In this document: piece after piece, positions 57,392 to 64,000 of the stretch | Numbering within the stretch: the first letter of the stretch is position 1 | How the letters are laid out: the number at the start of each line of letters is the position of its first letter | From: Diatrype stigma | Taxonomy: Eukaryota; Ascomycota; Sordariomycetes; Xylariales; Diatrypaceae | Direction of reading: 5' to 3' | DNA length: 64,000 bases | Assembly (NCBI GenBank): GCA_022225965.2 | Contig: JAKJXP020000134.1 | Span: 1 to 64,000, forward strand | Notes under the pieces: generated by a model | Database searches by the model: none | The model's input: the letters and a program-made list of their open reading frames with translations, nothing else | What the model was told of the DNA's origin: nothing | Position numbers and translations under genes: made by a program

Positions 57392-58171
57392 ATGTCTCCT
57401 ATAGCTATCTACCGGCTTCAGCCTTCGGTGATCCAAGTGGCGCGCCGAATCCCTGCGCGAAGCTTCAGGACCGAACGGCCACAGGGGATTAACGAAGGCC
57501 CGGCCTTCTCGCCACCACCGTCGGGGCCGAACGCAGACGTCCAACCCGGCGACTATGTCTGGGCCTGGTGCAAGGAGCACGACATCGCGTTGGCCGACCG
57601 GATGAAGGGGCTGAGAGTCAAGCAGCTGGACAACCGCTTCAAGCTCTCCGTCTTTACCTCCCGGCAGCACTGCATCGACATCACGCACATGCGTTACTTC
57701 GACAAGTACGAGCACCCGTACGCGCGCACTATGTTCGACGTCTACATTGCCAAGAAGAAAGCGACTTTATGGTACAAGGCCTGGGCCGGGTCCAGCGCGC
57801 TGCCGTTCGTCATCAGCACGGCCGAGAGGCGGATCAAGCGCGCGATACGGCTCGCGCTCGAGAGCCGCGGATACGACCGGGATGGCCGCAGGATGGAGAC
57901 AGCGGATGGCCGAAGAACCCGCGCGGGAGCTGACGCAGTAGACCTGTTCGGCACCTTGAAAATACAGACGGCCGAGCCGAAGCTGGTCTGCAACGTGAAG
58001 TTCGCGGAGCTCCAGGAGCGCATCGACAAGATCATGGGGATGGTCGAGATAGAGCTTAGACGCGGTAGGGATGGAAAGCATCTCGATGCCTCTTTCCAGG
58101 CTCCAAAAAATGGATTTGGCTGGCACCAAGGAGCTGGTCAAAATAGGCGAGGCAACAATTCTTTTTTTTGA
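57392..58171 (+). CDS. Unrecognised protein with mitochondrial-like presequence
   Basis: A single-exon gene for 259 residues. I do not recognise the family. Residues 1-30 are Arg-rich, without acids up to E28, and contain ARRIPARSFRT, as in mitochondrial presequences with a cleavage site after about F25. The middle is well ordered in appearance, with regular hydrophobic spacing and many aromatic residues (WAWCKEHDIALADRMKGLRV, HMRYFDKYEHPYARTMFDVY), then a basic helix (AERRIKRAIRLALESRGYDR). The GC-rich coding signal is strong up to about 58060 and then drops, so the last 30 residues are less certain; a change of frame or missed intron there is possible. A matrix or ribosome-linked role would be only a guess. 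Confidence 0.7.
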   Translation: MSPIAIYRLQPSVIQVARRIPARSFRTERPQGINEGPAFSPPPSGPNADVQPGDYVWAWCKEHDIALADRMKGLRVKQLDNRFKLSVFTSRQHCIDITHMRYFDKYEHPYARTMFDVYIAKKKATLWYKAWAGSSALPFVISTAERRIKRAIRLALESRGYDRDGRRMETADGRRTRAGADAVDLFGTLKIQTAEPKLVCNVKFAELQERIDKIMGMVEIELRRGRDGKHLDASFQAPKNGFGWHQGAGQNRRGNNSFF

Positions 58172-59049
58172 CAGTGGCGATGAGCTGGTGACTGTTAGAA
58201 AGGCAAAAAATGCCATGCCGTTTCGTCCTGGACAGTACAGGGTCTGCAGGACATGTAAAGAGAATCTCCTGTCCTGTAAGGAAATAGAGCGTATTCAGCA
58301 ACACAACCAAAGGGCTACAGGATATCAGTGGTCGAAGCAATGGACAACTATGAAAAACGAAGTAAGAAACGACAACAATAGAAGCATGTACGTAGCAAAG
58401 CGTAATCGACGGGAACTGCAACCGGGAAACGAGTGTGCAACCTTCAACCTGTAATTACAGATGATAATAAACACGTAAACATAGAGTAAGTAGGTATGAA
58501 GTTATACTCACTATATACTAAGTACCTACCTAGGCACTTAGGTATGTCGATATATGATTATATATATACATACATGTATGGCTTATGCACGATGCTATGG
58601 CGCCTGGGTACCTGATATAGCACCCACTTTTATCGGTAAGCACTACCACGACTGCACGATTAGGCGGCAGCTGTCCCCGGCCCCTGTCGCGCCTCGGAGA
58701 CGAGATCTGGAGACTTGGAAGCTGTCCAGTTTTAGCATTAAGTTCGTTAATTGCGGCGTCGTCATACAGGAGCACAGGCAGCTGACAGGTACATGCAATA
58801 CAATACCTACCTGAATACCTTCCCTACCTACACAGGACAGGAACGCAGAAGGAGCAGCAGACACAGATACTGACACTGACATTGACACTGACATTGACAC
58901 TGACATTGACACTGACACAACGGACACCTGCACCTAATCAAGTACTTAGTAACTAACTTAACCTTCAACACCAAATATCCCCCAACATCACCCTCCACTC
59001 ACCGAATTGAGCAGCAAACCCTTGCGCCTGGTGGTGGACAACCCTCAAG
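58172..59049. other. Intergenic before CHS5
   Basis: About 880 bp. An overlapping frame 58071-58454 runs into the first part (see findings). TACCTACCTAGGCACTTAGGTA palindromes near 58523-58545 and a 12-bp repeat at 58869-58918 follow. The last 130 bp is probably CHS5 leader. Confidence 0.5.
58869..58918 (+). repeat. 12-bp ACTGACATTGAC tandem repeat upstream of CHS5
   Basis: Three perfect units (58875-58910) with partial units on both sides, 130 bp before the CHS5 ATG. Likely in the promoter or leader. Confidence 0.88.
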
Positions 59050-60604
59050 ATGCTCGTCTCACTCACTGTCGGCAAAGTCGATGCCGGCGTCACTGTATTA
59101 TTGACGCCCGATAAGCGACTCGTAAGTCTTGCCAGCTACTCCTATCCCGGACCATCCTATCCAGGAACTTCCTTCATCTACCACCACCACCACCTCCACT
59201 ATGATCCACGTCACAGCTGTCGCATGCCGTCGCACGACCCTCCAATGACTACAATGCACCTCCTACTCGCCCCCTCGGCTCTCCCCATACTTCCTCCAGA
59301 CTGATTGCTAGACCAACCGAGACTAATACGTACATGACTGCCGCCCACGCTCCACGCCACCACAGATCGAATTCCCGTCCATCCTGCTCCCGCCGAACAT
59401 CGCCTCAGGCTCGATCGTCGACATCACAGTAGCGCGAAACCGCGAAGCCGAGGCGGCCGCGGACGCGCGGTTCGTGGCTCTGCAAGACCGAATCTTCAGC
59501 TCGTTCGGGGCGGCGGAGCCGACGACCCCGGCCCTGCGGTGCCGCAACGCGACGCAGACCTCGGTGGTGCTCGAGTGGGACCCGGTGGAGCTGGCGACGG
59601 CCGACCTGTTGTCGCTGTCGCTGTACCGCAACGGCCAGAAGGCCGGGAACATCCCGCGGCCCCTGCAGATGCACAGCACCAAGATCAGCGGCCTCGCCGT
59701 CGACACCGAGTACACGTTCCACCTGGTGCTGCGCACCACCGCCGGCACCTACGCCAGCCCCCAGGTGGCCGTGCGCACCCACAAGATGACCGACCTGAGC
59801 GGCGTCACCATTACCGCGGGCGTCCTGTCCCCAAGCCAGCGCGAGGACCTCGCCCGTGCCGTCGCCCGCGTCGGCGCCAAGATCGTCGACGGCGTCCGCA
59901 TCGACACCACCCACTTCGTCACGTCCGAGGGCCGCGGCCTCGCCTGGGAGAAAGCCGTCGAGATGAACATCCCCGTCGTCCGCCCCGAGTGGGTCGACGC
60001 CTGCGAGCGCAGCGGCCGCATCCTCGGCGTCACCAAGTTCTACCTCGACGCCGTCCGGCCCCCCGTCACCCCCGGCCCCGGCCCCGGCCCCGGCCCCGCA
60101 GACGACGACTCCCTTCAGAGACGAGGGTCGAGCGCGACGACAGCACCAGCAGTGGGGGCCTCAGCAGCAGCACCAGGTACACCCGCCACACCCGCCGCCA
60201 TAGACAAGGAGCTACCCGAGAGGCCGGCCGAGAACGGAAACACTAGCAACGGCAGCAGAAACGATGCCGACACGGAGCAGAAGAAAGACGACAACGAGAA
60301 TAGCGGTAGTTCTGAGTCTGACGAAGATGATGAAGAGGAGGAAGAGAAGGAGGACGAAGAAAAGAAGGCAAAGTCCAACGGCGGCGAGGGCGAGGAAACA
60401 GTTAAAGCCAAGGCGGCGAGCGAACAGAAGGTCCGCCTCGAGGACAAGGATACCGAGAATCTGGCGGTTCGCCCTCCTAGCAGCGACGGCGGCAGTGTCG
60501 AGCCGGTCATACGAGATCCGAACGAAGAGGAAGACGCGAAGTTGGGCGGCGGCTCTGCCACGTCGCCGGGCGACGGTGCTTCGTTTCAGGATGTGGCGTT
60601 GTAA
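59050..60604 (+). CDS. CHS5: Chs5, exomer subunit (FN3-BRCT protein)
   Basis: Two exons (59050-59121 and 59366-60604) give 436 residues. The N-terminal 75 residues form the dimerisation part that binds the ChAP subunits. A fibronectin type III domain lies at about 80-165 (LRCRNATQTSVVLEWDPVEL, DTEYTFHLVLRT), and a BRCT domain follows at about 170-260 (GAKIVDGVRIDTTHFVTSEG, RPEWVDACERSGRIL). The C-terminal 170 residues are disordered: proline-glycine runs, then long acidic and lysine-rich stretches. In yeast, exomer carries chitin synthase III from the trans-Golgi to the cell surface, with Arf1. The first exon is needed for the conserved start MLVSLTVGKVDAGVTVLLTP. An FN3-BRCT pair is diagnostic for Chs5. 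Confidence 0.94.
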
Positions 60605-61911
60605 GATGGGGGCTCGCCGCCTGGTTGTTTCGTTGGTGCCTCGATCAGCTGGTAATGATCCTGGGGAAACGAGCTGGTCGGAGGGGGCGGGTGTATGTGT
60701 ACGTAGATGGGAAGGGAAGGGAAATGCGGAGGAAAGGGGGTAGGGGTAAGGAATAGGGGGTAACTACGAACAGGACCGGAGGCAGAGAAGCAAGAGACGG
60801 CCGGGATGGGAGGAAAGGAGAGCAACAAAGAGATCAAACTAGCGCGGAGTTCTGTGCGTATCTCGGCCAGTCAGTCAGTTGGTCACGATATAGAGACGAG
60901 AGAAAGACATGGTTAGCATGAATGAAGTATTACTGCGCTTTATTGAGTTATATTATCTGTATAGCTAGCCAATTGGTCTTGAGGGCCTCGAAATAGGGGC
61001 TGGACCTGGTCGATTTACCTACACTGCACACGCGGCAGTTCCATCACGCTCGGTTGCCCATTTGTCTGAAGCAAACGAAACAAAGGAATGAAAGGAGAGG
61101 CTGATGGACGGACGGATGTATAGATGGGCGGTGGTGTCCTAAGACTGGCCGGTCGTAGAAGAGCTTATGCATACTGGATGAAATTTGTCGTGACTTCAAG
61201 ATGTCGGTTATCACTGTAAGCGCTCGAGTCCGGTTATTTTCACTCGAGGATTTCCTGTATTTATATATGTACTAAGTATATCAATTACTACCTTTCTAGT
61301 GTCGAAAATGTTGTAATTTGGGGACACTAAATGTCTTGGTGTTTTGAACCAGTCAACAGCATGAGACAATGCCTACCCTAGGTACATGTGTGTGTAACCC
61401 TAACCCCTATTTAGTCCTTGGACTTACTATGGATCCTCCCCGTCAGAACGTCCAGACATAACATGAATATGGTCTCCGGCACCACTCTGCATATAGATAT
61501 ATATATCGCTCCTCAAAATGCTTAACTCGACGTTCCTCCCTGTATGAAATTCTGTCCGGGGCTCAATGCAACAGCGGCGTCGCTGGAAAAGCACGAGATC
61601 CAGTCAAGACCAGGACACAAACCATCGTGACGAGCACGAAGAGGTCCAGTAGCGAGAGCCAGAGCTAGAACTTTCCCGAGATCTTCTACGAACACAGGTC
61701 TACGTCTGACTGGGAGAACGTTGACCTCAACGCGGATAAGAAGACGTCAGCTTAGGGGGCAATAGGACCAGCATTACAAGCGACGAGGTGTCCTTCATCA
61801 TCTCGCTATATCGTCCGCTTTGGTCTCCACTCCATGGCGTTTGGCCATGAACGTCCCGCGGCTTCCTATACGACACCAGGACGTTGAACAACACCAGCTA
61901 CGTCTTGTTCT

Positions 61912-62448
61912 TTATCCGGGCCTGGCTCCGGGCTTAATCCCAGTACGAGGCGTAAGGGCAGTGTATGCTACAGTTACACGAAGTACGCGTGGAAGCGCAG
62001 TTATGAGGCTGGCGGGTAGCGTGGGAAGCAGTTCCAGCAGCGCCTGTTGCGTGATCAAGTACCTGTGGCACTCTACAACGTAGTCCAGCGTCTTAATGTT
62101 GGCCTCCAGTATCTCACAAAGACTCATGGCCTACCGAGTGTTGTCGTGGAGGGCAATGGCCGCCAGATTTCGTAGAGCGTAGGTGACCTTGTATGGCAGA
62201 TAACTTAAAAATAATCGTCGAGAACGGTAGGGAATGTACAGGGGGATTGCTCGGTCGTTGAACATCGGATGGAAAAAGGAACCCGGAGTTGTTGGACGCT
62301 TTCGATGAGCGTGTGAACAGGATGACATCTCGCTCTTTGTGGAGTGATTAGGTATGTCGTTGGGATGGATTCTGAACGTTACGTTGTTGAAGTGTTGGAC
62401 CAGGAATTGGGATGACGTAGCTACAACTCGTGTATTAGAAACTGTCAT
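61912..62448 (-). pseudogene. Decayed gene fragment with one in-frame TAG
   Basis: One minus-strand frame stays open from 62448 to 61912 (about 178 codons) except for a single TAG at 62131-62133. Both halves have protein-like composition (FLSYLPYKVTYALRNLAAIA before; SLCEILEANIKTLDYVVECH after), with regular hydrophobic spacing that runs across the stop. The family is not recognised. A CAG to TAG change would restore the frame in principle and fits the C-to-T, CpA-directed pattern of repeat-induced point mutation. Neither end shows a clear start or splice site, so this is probably a remnant of a longer gene. Confidence 0.45.
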
Positions 62449-62810
62449 CTTTGCTAAAGACCAACGTCATGTAATGAGAAATAGTTACGTATACCACTGC
62501 ATTCCCCATCTCGGTTGATTTCAGACATGAGGAAAAGAACCATGGTACTCCAAGTCGGCAAGTTGTGGCCACAGTGATGAGATGAAGTTGGATAAGTAAA
62601 GGACACAAAGCACTGGTGGAAGCAATGTCATACTGATTCCAGGGGATATGTTGACAGTCGGGTAGAAACGGAACAGTGCAATGGATGACTACCTAGCTAA
62701 CAGGGGAACCGAACCCTGAGAACAGCGCTCGCCCATGCCAATCGGTTGATGTTCGAAACATATCATTCTCCATTCCATAGCACCTATACTCTTTGTGAGC
62801 TGCAGGATAC

Positions 62811-62833
62811 TTTTTTTTTTTTTTTTTTTTTTT
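62811..62833. repeat. Poly-T tract of 23 bases
   Basis: An unbroken T23 run. On the minus strand it would be a poly-A end preceded by GGGAACCGGGTTCCAAC, which looks a little like a polymerase III B box, so a retroposed insertion is possible. Confidence 0.85.
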
Positions 62834-64000
62834 GGTTTAAATAGAGTGTTGGAACCCGGTTCCCAAATGAAAAAACCACTATCCCAGGACAACCAACCCC
62901 AGATTCAGGGGTCACCTGACAAGGTACCTGCTTATCGAATCTTATGCCCCCCTGTAATCTTTAACCGTGTACAGCATAATCTACTGGATAAAAGCCGATA
63001 TCGAAAGCGAGATCGAAGTCGAGTCGACTACAAAGAAACATTACTGTGCAAATGGCCTAGTAAGGAACAGAAACCCAACATGTTGGTTTGAACCCCTCCA
63101 CCACCGCATGCTAAGACTCATGTGAAAATCAAAGAAACAATACTGAAGGTCAACACAGCGCAGCATAGTATACGACAAAAAGATTAGTACCGCAAGACTA
63201 ACTACGTAGTTTCCCAGGAATGAACGGCCAACATATTGCTTTTATCCAGCCATTCTGTACTAATACAAGAATTCAGCATAAAGAAATCGTACTAACGGCA
63301 TGAACCAGCTTGAAATGTACCTACCGGCAACATTCACATGAGACCAACGGGCTTGGTTGGCCTACCATGTAATTAACAGCAAGATCTTTGAACACAAAGG
63401 ACCAAAACTTCATGATCTTCTATATAAACCCGATGAAGTTGTAATACTGGCAAGAACGTTAAAGGATATGCATCAACTCAAGGAAACCCAACCGATAACC
63501 ATCATCTTGAATGATATCTTTGAACAGTTTTGCACACGTACCTACTCATCTCAATAGTAAGTTCACCAGAATACAAGGGGTCTTATGTAATTCTAACTGA
63601 ATGCCTCCAGACTAGTGAAATGTGTCACTTTGCTGTTACTTTATACAGTTTGTGCGATTGCTGGTATGACGTACAGGTCACTCTGCACGACGGCGCCACT
63701 GGGATGTGCACCATGACGCCAAGAAGAACAGTCTGGAGGAGAGATACCTTCAATAATGTGTGCCGAGTGCACTCAGAATTATGGCCAGAACCGGAATGAT
63801 ACCTAGCACCGGAATAGATGAGGGGCTTCATCTTCATCGTACCGCCTTTCTTGGATAGGGAGATCTCAGGGCTAATTATTCTTCATCATCCATAACCGGG
63901 TCCTTATGGGACTTGTCCTTCCTTCTCAGCTACAAAAGCAATGATGTTCTTTACTTTATTTTACTTGGCGTTCTTCTTGTTTGTGGTTCGGCGTTCATAG

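Larger units (their letters stand above)
60605..64000. other. Gene-poor, decayed right end
   Basis: About 3.4 kb. It begins with the CHS5 3' region, then contains a short CCCTAACCCC telomere-like piece near 61398, a stop-containing pseudogene (61912-62448), a 23-T tract (62811-62833), and AT-rich sequence with short frames. An AT-rich open frame at 63357-63557 has peptide-like composition but no recognised domain. No intact gene is supported. Confidence 0.5.

Noticed and set aside
59539..60246. 235-codon frame inside CHS5
   Set aside because: GC-driven shadow; the FN3 and BRCT domains lie in the CHS5 frame.
61390..61410. Telomere-like CCCTAACCCC
   Set aside because: Less than two units; too short to call an interstitial telomere.
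63357..63557. AT-rich 66-codon frame with peptide-like composition
   Set aside because: Begins at TTG, no homology I recognise, no splice context; may be a decayed exon.

Overview
The window reads as nuclear DNA of a filamentous ascomycete (Pezizomycotina, probably a Sordariomycete). Genes are well spaced and carry short GT-AG introns with CTAAC/CTGAC-like branch points. Exons are GC-rich, intergenic DNA is poorer in GC and full of short palindromes built on TACCTAGGTA, and the conserved proteins are typical fungal ones (Sen1, Mcm1, Las17, Chs5, a 225-residue Pls1-like tetraspanin). No virus, plasmid, CRISPR array or rRNA gene was seen, and no tRNA gene was recognised by eye. All exon boundaries were deduced by hand from reading frame, splice sites and family knowledge.

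Left part (1-13.7 kb): a poly-C run, then nine widely spaced copies of a dyad element GTCGNCGAC lying directly before a HhH-GPD DNA glycosylase. Next come the large RNA/DNA helicase SEN1 (four exons, about 2066 residues) and a very GC-rich secreted lysozyme-like (SLT-fold) protein. Middle-left (16.5-26.4 kb): a class I terpene synthase (eight exons), a Ctr copper transporter on the minus strand, ribosomal protein L44, and a cytochrome P450 resembling CYP65 (seven exons). The terpene synthase and P450 could form a small terpenoid locus, although two housekeeping-type genes lie between them.

Middle (28.5-44.6 kb): MCM1 on the minus strand, then about 8.9 kb with no convincing gene, a tetraspanin, another gene-poor 5 kb, and a 70-residue glycine-rich hydrophobic protein with a possible N-myristoylation start. 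Right part (45-64 kb): the XPF/Rad1 nuclease (minus), a 68-residue hydrophilic protein, the WASP homologue Las17, eIF1A (minus), an unrecognised protein with a mitochondrial-like N-terminus, the exomer subunit Chs5, and a decayed 3.4 kb tail with a stop-containing pseudogene and a poly-T tract.

Most genes are independent housekeeping units: DNA repair (glycosylase, XPF), transcription and RNA handling (Sen1, Mcm1), translation (L44, eIF1A), actin and cell-wall traffic (Las17, Chs5). The accessory items are the terpene synthase/P450 pair, the secreted lysozyme-like protein, the dyad array and the small uncharacterised proteins.
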